Below, piece after piece: positions 11,309 through 22,794 of a stretch of DNA of 64,000 nucleotides. Source of the stretch: Pilatotrama ljubarskyi (taxonomy: Eukaryota; Basidiomycota; Agaricomycetes; Polyporales; Polyporaceae); NCBI GenBank assembly GCA_022385805.1, contig MU277761.1, positions 33,051 through 97,050 of the forward strand. The letters are read 5' to 3'. The first letter of the stretch is position 1. Every line of letters starts with the position of its first letter. The position numbers were made by a program, and so were the translations under genes. The notes beneath the pieces are model-generated. The model was not told where the DNA came from. It ran no database searches and worked only from the letters and a program-made list of their open reading frames with translations.

Positions 11309-14300
11309 ATGGACTCCAGGAGCCTCGCGGAGCAGGAGAAAGATATCAGGGATCTCCTGCGTCGTGCGGAGCGTACCCCCGTGAAGACATCTGCCTTGGT
11401 GAGCGCCGCAGTCCTCATACCCGTTGGTTTCGAAGCTGAACATGTATTCCACTTATAGCGCAAGGATACCCTCAAACGCCTTATTGACCTAGCGCATTCT
11501 CCCCATCCCTCTCTGAAAGTCATCGTTGCCACAAATCTCAAGTACTTCATCAAGGACTTCCCCGAACTCGAGGACGACGCGATCAATGCCGTATATGACC
11601 TCTGCGAGGACCCAGTCTCCAGTGTATGTTCGTCCCACTGCTCTCTTGCGATCACCCCGTCCAATGACTGCGTTTCTAGGTCCGAATCAAAGGATATGCA
11701 GCCATTGTTGACGTGTCGCGCGAGCAGCAGAAGTGGGTGAAGAGAAATGCGGATGTATTGGTGCAACTTCTTCAAAGCGGTGAGTCGCGCTCCCCTGCAC
11801 TTTTCCTCAGGACTTGTATCAGTGCCCGCCACGAGTATGCGGGCAACATCCCTTCGCTTGAGTGGTATACGGCCTACGGAGCGATCACTGCTCTACGCCA
11901 CATCCTTCACATCCCTCGTCGAAGCTTGCTAACCTGTCTGTCGCATAGACGAGCCAGAAGAAGTCACCTTTGTCAAGCGTGCTCTCACACAACATCTCGA
12001 TATGGATCCTGTCATCACCCTCGGGGTCATCTGTGATCAAGTCGTACCGCCCGATGAGCCTCTTGACGAGGAAGAACAGGCTATCAGAGACAGGCTTCGG
12101 TCGCTTGTCCTTGCATTTCTGGCCGGAGAGGCGAAGCGATCCCTCGTAGAACGGCACGCGAGTGCACCGGGGAGTGCTGCTGAACAGATCCTTGTCTCGG
12201 GTCTCTTCAAGGTACACCGCACTGCTCTTGACGAGGGCACCCCAACTACAGCTGATGATGTGTTGGTATGAAGGCCATCTCAAAGCTGACGCCGAGCGAA
12301 GTGGACGTCATTGTCAAGGACATCCTTGCGTCTCTCCCCTCTTTCCGACCGCCGTCTTTGAGGGGTAGAGAGCTACTCGACCTCTTGCTATCCCAAGTGC
12401 GTGCGGCGCTGAAGACCGACCTCCCATCCGGTGCGGAGAAGGGATTTCTCCAGCACTCGCGCTACTACTTGGACCTAGCGTCTTACGTTGCTGTGGACCG
12501 TCGGCTCGCCCATCCGTCACATCTCCTACGCTTCTACTATACCAATCTCACGACCAAACTGGTTCTATCCCGTCTATCCGAAGAAGACCAGGCGTACGTC
12601 ATCCGCAGGGTTGCAGAAGCATTCGCTGCTAGCGAGGATGCTAGCGGTCGGGCACCTCCGACCGCGCCGGCAGCAGAGACCGCAAAAAGAATGGGGAACG
12701 GCGGCGACATCGCCGAGGATACAGCACTTCGGAAGCAGTTCCCGGATGTCTGTGCTGTATTGCTACAGGTAAGAGTGAACGCATTTTGCACTGCCATTTC
12801 TGACGACTGACGTCCGGAGCAGATATTCACGGACATGAAGAAAGCGGATCAAAGACCCTGGGCTGCCTGCCATACCCTGCTGCAAGGCATCGTTCGTGTA
12901 CGTCTGCAGTCTGTTGACATGTCAGATTGTGGCTGATGTAACCGTACTTGCTATGCAGCGGATGAGAGACAACCGCTTGCAGATTCCGCAACACGTCGTC
13001 GGTCTCTTACGCCGCATCGAGCCTCTCCAGGCTTCAGAAGACCTACGCACCGAAAACAGAGCTGCGCAACAGCAAGTGCACAGCGTGATCAGGGTTCGCA
13101 ATGGACCGCTTTTCGTTATCGCCGCATGTGTCCGACGATCCCCTCTTTCTTTGTGCTTTGATCACTGTAGTTGCTCCTCGAACCGCTCAAACCCCCGGCT
13201 ACGCCCACCGCGCAGACCAGCGCATCGAACTCCGTAGCACAGGGTGACGGACAGAAAGGTAACGTGCACAACGCGTTTGCAAACGGGACGTTCAATGGAG
13301 CCCACCGAAACGGCATCGCAGGCGCAAATGCAGGCAGAGGAGAACAGCGTCGCATCATGAACGTCAACAAGCGCAAGCTGGACGCCCCGAACGGTCCCGG
13401 CTCCGACGTACAATCAGGTTCGAGTGGTTCGAACGCTGCGGGAGTTCCGGTCAGCCCTCGAGGACCGAGGAATGGGCTTCCTGCTCCTCCGACCACTCTT
13501 CCTCCTCGACCTGCATCCGGTAACAACGGGGCCCCAAGTGCACCTCGCGTCGACCGCCAGCGAGATAGACAACCCCCTCCTCATCTAAGAGATCGTCCGG
13601 CCGCGACTGCGCAACCGGAAACGACTGCTGCTGCAGGGTCGGCGAACACGCCTAGAAGGACGCCTCCGCCTCCAGCCGATGAACTGGTATCACGTTCGGC
13701 CAAGAGAGCAAGGACGGATGGACGTAGGGGACGTGATGGCACACCCTCTGGTCCAGGTTCGGCCTCCAACAAGGCGCATGCGGCGGGTGCCCAGTCCGGA
13801 GGTAGCGCTAAGCCCGTCGAGAATGCAACCACTTCGCACGCTGGGGAGTCAAGACCGATCCCCTCGCTTCTCAGTCGACTCAATGCTACAGTACCCAATG
13901 GCAAGGCAGCGGGAGGCCCCGGTCCTGAGCGCGAGCCCGCCCAACGCGATCGTGGTTACAGTCGTAGAGGCATGGCCGACTCCGAGCCGGAACGCCCTAG
14001 CACCGATCCCGTTGTCCCAGCAAAGCGACGAGCGGAACCCGATACCCTTTCCGGTGGTCCAAAATTGCCGTCTGCCTCCGGTGGTAGGGCTATGCCGCCT
14101 CCGTCTGTACGGTCGCGCCCCTCACGGCCGTCTCCCGAACCGGACAAGGATCCTGTCCGGGGATTTAGCATTCGAGGTGCTGCGAAGGCTGCAAACCGAC
14201 CACCGCCTTCTGCAGTGGAAGGTGTTGCTTCGAAGCCCGCTACGTCCTTGTTACAGAGGCTGCAGCCCTTGGGCGATGGTAGCGCAGTGCAGGGCTCAGA

Positions 14301-14346
14301 CGACGGTGGCGGCAGGAGAGGTCGGAAGAGAGGTCGGCATGCGTAG
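11309..14346 (+). CDS. API5: API5 (apoptosis inhibitor 5 / AAC-11) homologue
   Basis: Animal API5 is a nuclear helical-repeat protein (HEAT-like N-terminal half) that restrains apoptosis and associates with mRNA-export factors. I read eight exons, about 835 aa. The N-terminal half matches the family in order: KDTLKRLIDLAHSPHPSLK, YFIKDFPELEDDAINAVYDL, CEDPVSS then VRIKGYAAIVDVS, RNADVLVQLLQS, EEVTFVKRALTQHL, and later FPDVCAVLLQ. The last exon (about 13171-14346) adds a Pro/Ser/Arg-rich tail of about 390 residues with no fold, two short SLLxRL motifs (SLLSRLNA, SLLQRLQP) and a basic end, GRRGRKRGRHA, which may be a nuclear localisation signal. Human API5 is 524 aa, so the extra length is all in this tail. 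A role in nuclear mRNA metabolism is inference. Confidence 0.85.
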
Positions 14347-15522
14347 AGGGTGCATTCCGTTGTCAGGCGTCGCGGTAAGCCACCGGGTTGCCGTTGTTGT
14401 ATTGTTTGACTAGGGCCATGCGTGTGTAATTCACTCTGCTGAGGGAGTTTGACGAACGTCATGTGTGCGGTGCTATGTCGTTGTGACCTGGCATGTTCTC
14501 TTCGAAACAGATTGTCATCGTCGTTTCCTAGCTTTCGCAGGGAGCACATGCTGGACTTTGGCCCACATGCCTGGTGCATGGTCACCTCAGACTGATGCAC
14601 GCACTATTCACGCAATCATCCTATACTCCAACGTCAACTCCGCATCCAGCGTAGACCTTCGGTGGCCTATATTGTTTGGTGGTCGCGAGGACGGCGTCAC
14701 TGCAGCGTTTGGAGGTTGTACGGTGAGTGCAGCCACATTGGTTGAGCCGCCCGTCACTGGCGGTGTGCTGACTTGATTGCATGCAGATACCATGGCTGCT
14801 GCTTTTGGTCCCCGCAAGGTCTCGGGCATGATTGTACAGTATAGCTCTGGATTATGACGGCAAGGCGTCGTGGTCCTAGACGAAGATCATGCTGCTTGTA
14901 TGGTCAGAGGTTCGTATCGCAGAGTCCGGCCTTTTATTCCTTCAAGCTGTCGAAGCCGAGACAATACGAACAATCATATCCGTGCCCTCTATCAATAAGG
15001 GAAAGACGAAAGCGAGCAGCTGGGCCTGCGACCAATGGGAGAGTCGTCAAGAGTCAGTCGTTTCACTTACAGATGCATCTGATGCAGACGTCGCTCACGG
15101 AATCCTACTGTAGTAGGTACAAATGGGGCGCTTTCGACTGCGGCGGTGTCCTGTTCAATCGAATATGGCAACTCGAAGAAGCTCCCGCGATGGCTGAAAC
15201 GAACGCCCGCGTGCACTTACTGTGCTATTGCGTCCTAGGTCATGCTGGTGGTAGTACTCTTTATGTAGCCGCGTTCAAGTCTGATTCGCAACTATCAGCA
15301 GCACTCACGCTTTGTAGCTGGCAGTAAGTACCCATTACGAGGTTGCCGCCACTACAGGTCCAGTTGAATCACAAGGCGGTCCGCAGACCCGAGTATTGTA
15401 CTCTGATCATGATGAACAATGAATCCTGTGCTCTTGCCTATAAGTGCCGCACTCCGTCAGGCATATCGCACTTGCTACCCTTGGGCTTCTGTCCTCATAC
15501 GCTCACCTGCGTGCTCGAAGCC
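14347..15522. other. intergenic region upstream of chitinase
   Basis: About 1.2 kb. Open frames at 14465-14776 and 14854-15327 (plus) and 14608-14829 (minus) have no recognisable domain. A TATAAG at 15439-15444 lies about 80 bp before the chitinase ATG. Confidence 0.45.
15439..15444 (+). promoter_or_regulatory. candidate TATA box, chitinase gene
   Basis: TATAAG about 80 bp upstream of the ATG at 15523, a usual distance for fungal core promoters. Confidence 0.4.
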
Positions 15523-17074
15523 ATGCTGTCCTTCCTTTATATCGCTCTTTACCTCGCCCTGCCCTTCGCTCAGGCCAAATCTCACTCATTCAAGCGTACA
15601 TGTTCGGCCGGAAGATCATCTAATGCCTCCAAATCACCTCGTGTCGCCACGGGTTGGTACGCTGGTTGGCACTCAAGCGACTTCACCCTCGACGACGTCA
15701 GCTGGAACAAGTACACTCATCTGACGTATTCCTTCGCGTGAGTATAGCATTGCCACCGCGGCGCTTCTTCAGAGCTGTACTCCTCGTGCGGGTGGTCTGA
15801 ACACTACCCAGAACAACGACTCCTGATGCGCATACACTCTCCCTGGACGGTTCCGATGCTCAATTGCTGCCCCAGTTCGTTCAGACAGCCCACAAGAACG
15901 TAAGTCGCCGAGTCTCTCCTGCGGACAGTGCAGCGGGGTGAACTCACCCGTGTCGAGAGTTTAGGGCGTGAAGGCCCGGGTCGCCATCGGTGGCTGGACT
16001 GGCTCACAGTACTTCTCGACAAACGTCAAAACTGCCACAAACCGGACGGCCTTCGTAAAGACCGTCACCGACTTCGCCAAGCAACACGACCTCGATGGCA
16101 TCGACTTCGAGTACGCACAAGATATATATTGGGGCATGCGCCACGCTAACATACTTCGCAGTTGGGAATATCCTGCCGTGCTCGGCCTTGAATGCAACAA
16201 GCTGGACCCGGAGGACACCGCAAACTTCCTCTCGTTCCTCCAGGAGCTCCGCGCCGATCCGATCGGCAAGAAGCTCATCCTCAGTGCCGCAACGTCTCTC
16301 AATCCGTGGGCCGGCCCAGACGGCAAACCGCTCGCGGATGTCTCCGGCTTCGCAAAGACACTTGACTGGATCGAGATAATGAACTACGACGTCTGGGGCC
16401 CGTGGAGCAGCGCGGTCGGACCGAACGCGCCACTCGACGATACGTGTGCCACCAATAAGTCGGAGAAGGCGGGGAGTGCTGTCAGCGCTGTTGCTGCCTG
16501 GACTGCTGCAGGAATGCCGGCTAACCAGACTGTGCTCGGTGTCGCGGCCTACGGCCATTCGTTCTATGTGAACAAGGCCGACGCCCTCCCCAAGAAGGGC
16601 GCGCACGCTCTTGCCGCCTACCCGCCTTTTGTTGCTGACAAGCAACCTGCCGGAGACAAGTGGGACGATCCTGCTGGCGGAGACGACGGGTGCGGCAACA
16701 TCACCACGGCGCCTGGGGGAGACATCACGTTCTGGGGGCTTATCGACGCCGGCTACCTCAACACGAACGGGACTGTCGCCTCAGGGATAGACTATAGCTT
16801 CGATAGCTGCAGCCAGACGGTGCGTTCATCCCCGCCGACGAGCAAGGCCATAATACTGATAGGCACGCTGTCCGGATCTCGCCAACAGCCGTACGTTTAC
16901 AACGAGCAGACGAACGTCATGGTGTCATTTGATGATGCCCACTCCTTCGCCGCGAAGGGCCAGTATATTCAGAAGCAGAACCTCCGTGGCTTCTCGATGT
17001 GGGAGGTCGGGGGCGACTCCGGGGACATCCTGCTCGACTCGATCCGCACTGCCGCCGGCTTCTCGACGAAGTAG
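15523..17074 (+). CDS. secreted GH18 chitinase
   Basis: Glycoside hydrolase family 18 endo-type chitinase, hydrolysing beta-1,4-linked N-acetylglucosamine in fungal cell walls or chitin substrates. Exons 15523-15737, 15812-15899, 15965-16110, 16162-16819 and 16889-17074 give 430 aa. A signal peptide is clear (MLSFLYIALYLALPFAQAKS). Family motifs follow in order: VATGWYAGWH, THLTYSFA, KARVAIGGW (substrate strand), and the catalytic LDGIDFDWEYP, whose acid glutamate lies in the DWE triplet. An intron interrupts this motif inside the aspartate codon before it. Later come WIEIMNYDVWG and GFSMWEVGGDSGD. No carbohydrate-binding module is seen, so it is a bare catalytic domain. Two stop codons follow in tandem. 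Cell-wall remodelling or nutrient scavenging are both possible roles. Confidence 0.95.
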
Positions 17075-20000
17075 TAGTGCTCACCTGCATTGTCGTGCCT
17101 CCTCTGCTGTGTCCTCTGTACGTCGTGTGTCAGATCTGTACGCTACGTTGACCGTACAGTACTTGCTCGGTTGTCACGTTTGTCTCTTGCGCTAGTCGCC
17201 CGTTTTTTGCTGTATTGCCTGCTCAGCAGCTTGTATGTACCGAGTAAGCCCAGTCCTTCCTTGTGTTCACACAGGCGGCGTAAGGGCCGGGGAATGCCAT
17301 CGGTGTACACAGGACCGCGTGTCGCCAAGGGTGCAAGACTGATTACCCATGAAGTTCATACTCAGGTGCTGGTTGTAGCGGCAGGGCGCGTCTGCGTTGT
17401 GAACGTAAAACAGAGCGGCACTGTACAGAAAAGCAAGTCGCGAGCATAAGAGACCCACGAGCTACTGACAGATGTATATACCGATAAGTAGCGGCGTCGG
17501 CGTTCGAGAGTTAGCCGGGATGACGTCCATGAGCGGGCAGGGGACGCCGCGCCTGCCTCCCTGCCCGTCTTGACCGCCCTTACCACTGACAGACCTCGAC
17601 GCGATTCCATTGAGCCGTCATTCTTTCCACCGATGATGCGTACCATGGATACGAGGCGTGACGTTTATGCTCTACAGTATATGGTGTACGGATGACCACC
17701 GGACGGTGATGGGTAGGGCGGGAGACAGTGCAGGGCTCCCGGTAGCCATGGCATGTTCATTCCGGATCGCTTGAGCGAGCGTGATCAGGGTGGGAAGACA
17801 TCTTGTCATGCTGCTTTCCGAGTATGTAAGGATGTCCAGGGTCACTGTTACGAGGACCAGGAAGGAAAGCAGCTGACCTGTGAAGGCTTATCTTTGCGCC
17901 CGGCGTAGAATTCGCAGTAGCGGTAGGAACTTTGGGGAGACAAAGGAGGCGTCTGGCGGGCGGTTCGGGAATACGAAGAGACGGTCCGCTATGTTCCGCG
18001 GAGGGACCACGTTGGCCGGGGTCGGTCTACGCGAAGCTCCACTGATCACGACTAGCAGCGTTTGAGTTAGCGAGTCCGCAAGAGAAAGGAGGAAGGTAAG
18101 ACACAAAGTTTGGAGGGTCCGTCGAGTAGGATGTCTGGCGAGAACTGTTGGCCCGGGGAATGAGTGGCGATTGGCCTCCATACTAATAGAGTAAAGACCG
18201 ACTGACAGAGAAGTCTCCGGATTCTTGCGTTGATCACACAAGCGCACTGGATGAGAGCTGTGAAGCTGAAGAGATAGTGAGCAGCAGACTTACGAGCATG
18301 AGAGCTCATCTTGCTCTCCGATGTTGGTTCCCGGCTGGCATTTCGTGGCGGAATTCTTGCATTCGAGTGGGTGAGTACGTCCCGAGAGCTCGCTGCAATG
18401 CGAGAGCTCAGGAGACTGTCAGACCGCTTCTTACGCTGTTCGACGACCCTCAAGTCAATGACGGAGGGCAACCATATGTACAGCGTCTTGGTGGGATTCA
18501 CAACCTCCCAGCGCGCTGCTTGCAGCATGCCGGGGCAATAGCGAGATTCCTGAGCAACCCTTCAAGCAAGAAGATGCACAATGGCTTGATCACAGCCACT
18601 GGACCACCAGGTCCGGGAGGTCTGCTCTGAAGGTGAGATGACAGGTTCAAGCATGTACGGAGCGTTCCCCCAGAAACGGCCCAGAGATGCGCGGCGGCGA
18701 TCTTTCCGTGAGAGCGCCGTACCTTCAGGATCATTGTCGGCGGAAGTAAGTATCTGCCCGCAAACGTGGGACATCAGCGAGCGTGATAGAGTAAGTGTAG
18801 AGGCCTTTACTACTATGTCCAGATGTTGCGTGATGGACGACCTGTTTCGAGCAGATCTCAGTGTTGATAACTCCGCGTTGCCCATAGCGCCGGACACGCG
18901 GAGCCCTGGACAACAGCTGCAAGTCGACAAACTGCGATTCCGACCGCTCGGGGAATCACATATCATACATGAACCGGGACATGACTGTAGGAAGGAGAAG
19001 CGCGCAGCGTGGACCGTCGTCGTGTTTGATGCATCTTGAAACGCGCATCGAGAGGCTCGGAAAATATTGGAGCCCAGGATCAAGAAACGTAGGTGCACAT
19101 TGGAGGGACGCGGTCGCACTCGGTCGCGCGGAGCGTGGAGAAATGCATCAGGAGAGAGCGATGGGCAGTGCAGGAAGAAGATGGGACATGCGGCCGATCC
19201 GTTAATCCTGAGGAGGCCGGACGGAGCAAAGGGCAGTGAGGCGCAGACGAGCGAGTGCCAGCAGAGCTCGTGCAGTGCGCCGGCCGGGGTCGGAGCGGAC
19301 AAGATGGATGTCTGCGATGCCGACGGCTTCTCCGTGTGATATCACACTCGATCCGATCGGCTGCCATATGCTCACTCGATCGGGCCAAATCTTCCCCTAA
19401 TCGGGAAAGCACACGCGCACCCAGCGTCAGGCACAGCTCCCAGTCGTCCTCGGTGCCTCGCGTTCAATGTTCTACGCCCTTGTCGATGAACGTTCTACCC
19501 AGAGACCCTGACCAGTATACACGCGGATGAAGGATAGTGCACCCAGGCAAGACTAATTCAAGTCAGTACCGTCTCATCGGATGGATTCTGGACACACCCT
19601 CACCTGAACTCGTCTCACGCTAGCCATAGGGTGCTCAGGCCGCGCCTGCTGCAGTATGTGGTGGACTGCTTTCCGGCGAAAGAGGTACACGCGAGCTCGG
19701 AACGGCTGCTGTGCTGATGCGTATCGTACTTACGCGAGGGACATCAAGTGCTGCAACGTAAGATTCGCTCGCCTACAGGCATACGCGCACTTCCTCGTCA
19801 AAATGTAGCCCTTCCACGATGATGCGCCGTGTTTGTCGCAAGCGACTTACCCTTGCAGTCCTGTACGTTCCTCTTCAGCTACTCGATCCGCGCAATGTTC
19901 TTGCCGCCCATCAGTGATCCATGTCCTCCCAAAATCCACGACCGTTGCCCGGTCCCCAGCTCATAGAGCCAGGGTCGCAGACGTTCTATCGCCAACGATC

Positions 20001-22794
20001 ATAGTTCACGTCAGATCGTTGGGGTAGTAGCTTACCGTCCAGTCAAGCCTCGCTTATCGCGTTCGAAAGGGCCGCTTTGCAGTGAGAGGAATCGCACAAC
20101 TTGCGGATTGCTTGCCGTATATCGTCCGGCGTTGACGAAACTGCGTACTGGTAAGCCAGTCCAACTATCCCCGGGCGAACTGGGCGCCTTCGCCACGCCT
20201 GTGAGGCTCCCCTTCTGCTCGGCAGTCTCGAGTAACAAGGGACGCTTTCCAGATAGGCTCAGCGACTGCTGGCTCTTGCGCCGAAGTCCACGTCACGCGT
20301 TTCACCCGCTGGACTGGGACGTTGTGGGCCTGTGGCACTGCAGTGCGCTCACAACGTTCAACTTAATCTGTCAGGGCGCTCCGTGCGACGCTGTGATCGT
20401 GCCCAACGATAAATGATGGGTACCTTCAGTCGGTCCTCTCGGGCTTGGCTTGCGCAGGGATGTTCATGATACATACTGCGTATTAGTAGGCAAAATACAT
20501 GCAAAGCTGTCGGCTAGCATCATGGATCACTAACGCGCTCTGCAGATACCGGGAGGTTCTCTGCCCGGGACCGCGTCTCGCATACGGTCACAAGCGTCGG
20601 AACGCGCAGCGAGAATGCTGGACGTGGGTGTGGCCGGTGGGACGTCTTACATGAAGCTTTCGCATCACGTCTCATCGTGCCCCCAAACGCACCCGATACA
20701 TGCACGAGTTCGGCGCGAAATGCGAGATTCATTTCGCTCACCGCGAACTATGCACTCTTTTGCGACGGTTTTGGTCGTTATGCAAGCGCAGGACGGATCG
20801 CGAGGTGAGCAAAGCGCAAGTGCGATAATACAATGCATATGTGGGTTCAGCCGTGGACCAGGTGTGCTCTCGAGAGTATGGAGGGCAGTCTGCTAGTCGG
20901 TCAATGATTCCTCCTGCACCCTGCGTCCGGAGTATCATCGCTTCGCGGCGGGCCATATCAGCGGGCGCATCGGGGCTGATTGACATACCCGCCTCCGAGA
21001 TCAAGCAGTGCCGCGCCTGGCGGCCGCCCCATGTGGATCGAGATGGGACTCGATGTGGCTGAGTTCACTATCGTTCAGGCGGAGCGTGCACCCCGTCGAT
21101 CGACATCAGTCCGTGGCTGCGTGGGCGGACGCACCTATATTATTGTGAGCACGGCTTGGCACGGAGCGGCTAAGCGGTTGAGGAGGGGTAACCTGAGGGA
21201 CTCATTTCGGAACGTCCGTTGCTACGAGGGACGATGCATATGCTGGGACGAAGCTGGACTAGGTCCTGTTAGTCTCTAATTTCTCTCGACGGGGAGGAGT
21301 GGCCCCGGCGCGAGTTTTGCCTACATGCAGCGAGCCCGAGCGCGCAGATGCGTCCTGCCTATTGGGGAGGGGGGCTGCTGCCGCGGGCGCTGTCGCACGC
21401 ATGGGGGGCAAAGGGAACTCGGCGTCGCTCGTCACGGGCGCCATCTAAGATGGTCTGATTAGAGAGCAGAAGTTGCGATGACCGCATGGGATCTGCGGAC
21501 GTGCATGTGTTTCAGGTTGTGCGGGGGAGGAAGCTTTGACTGGGGAGGAAGCCCTGAAAATCATGCCGGCCGGTGCGCATCATGCAGCGCATGGGTGCAT
21601 AGAGGACGCCTGTGCGCCGACGCGACGTGCGCGCTGTCGGAGGCGAACCTTTGGCTCAAGAGTTGGAGGCGGTAAAGGAGACGCGGCGAGTCGCGTGGCA
21701 GATGCACGCGAGGATACGCAGAGATCTTATACGAAACGCAAGAGCAGATGGACAGACGCGCCGGAACGTACGGGACCGGAGCTCAGCTAGGAGGGTGTTG
21801 TACAAAGGAAGCTCTCTTGGTAGCGTGCATCAGGAGGAGATGGCGTTACAGGACGTGGTGCACTGGCATAGCCGCCGCGATACATGGATGCGAGACTGAG
21901 GAGCTGTGCTGGTGCTTGTGACGGATGAGGGCGGGAGGGGTGGTATGTCTGAGAGGCGGAAGAGGCCGGGGTGAGTCGCGGGGGGAGGGGCGTGGACGAT
22001 CAGGCTTCTGGTGGCGAGCACAGCCCCGGGGGACGCAGAGAGGAGGTCGAGAGAGCCGCAAGGACGTCGAGAGCGATATTCCGCGGCCATTCATTAGTCA
22101 TTCCGATACCATCGCGGAAATCCGAGCCGCCGTAGCCTAACGCTCTCGGCAGATCGCGCCGCTACCGAGGCCCGGGGCAGCGTCGTCGGCACAGACGCCC
22201 GCGAACAGGGGAAGCACCATTGTAATACGAGGCCGTTGTCGCTCGACGGGTGCAGCTGCTGGGTGGCGAAGAGAGTGCTGGCGACACGCGACGTCGCAGA
22301 GACGAGACGAGCGTCGAAAGAGAGTGCTGGGCTCGCAGGGATCGATGCGTCGGGGATGATTGGCCGGAGTGAGAGAGGATAGGGATGGCTCATCTGACTG
22401 AGTGATGGGGCCTCGCAGCGTTTGTCGGTGTTGGCCAGGCGCTGTGCTCGCCGATTCGTTCGTTTGGGCTCTTGCCTTGGGTCGCCACGTTCCGTAACAT
22501 CCGAGTCCGACTGCTCACTACAAGTACAATCCTCCACTACTTAATCCCAATGTCCTCCTCCTCCCCGCCCGCCTCCTACTCCGCCGTTCCTTTCGCCTCT
22601 TCCGCCCCTCTCCTCCTTCCCCTTCTCCCCCCTTTCCCCCCCTCAGGGCCCGCGTCTGGCGCAGCGTCTAATCCCCGCCCCCCGACGCGCCTCTCCCGCC
22701 CAGCATCCTTGGTTTTTCCCCCTTTTCCGCAGCTGTCCTCCCCCGCTCCCCGTGCCCGTCTTTCTCTTGTCTTTTCTACCCTACTATTTTTGTA
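17075..22794. other. 5.7 kb stretch without a recognisable gene
   Basis: Longest gene-free interval in the window. Open frames exist on both strands, for example 18562-19302 minus (246 codons), 18067-18528 minus and 20980-21279 plus. None has a domain, a signal peptide or a convincing splice chain, and the frames overlap heavily, as expected in GC-rich non-coding DNA. No transposase, reverse transcriptase, terminal repeats or RNA gene could be recognised. The last 250 bp is a pyrimidine-rich promoter tract. Old transposon remains or a long non-coding transcript cannot be excluded. Confidence 0.45.
22545..22790 (+). promoter_or_regulatory. CT-rich promoter / 5' UTR tract
   Basis: About 245 bp of strongly pyrimidine-biased plus strand, with runs of C and T, directly upstream of the Zn2Cys6 regulator start at 22795. 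CT-rich blocks near transcription starts are common in filamentous fungi. Confidence 0.6.

Noticed and set aside
16004..16645. 213-codon frame antisense to the chitinase
   Set aside because: Mirror of the real GH18 coding sequence; the sense strand has catalytic motifs and introns.
18562..19302. 246-codon open frame on the minus strand
   Set aside because: Rich in Ser, Cys and Arg with no family resemblance, and overlapped by open frames on the other strand.
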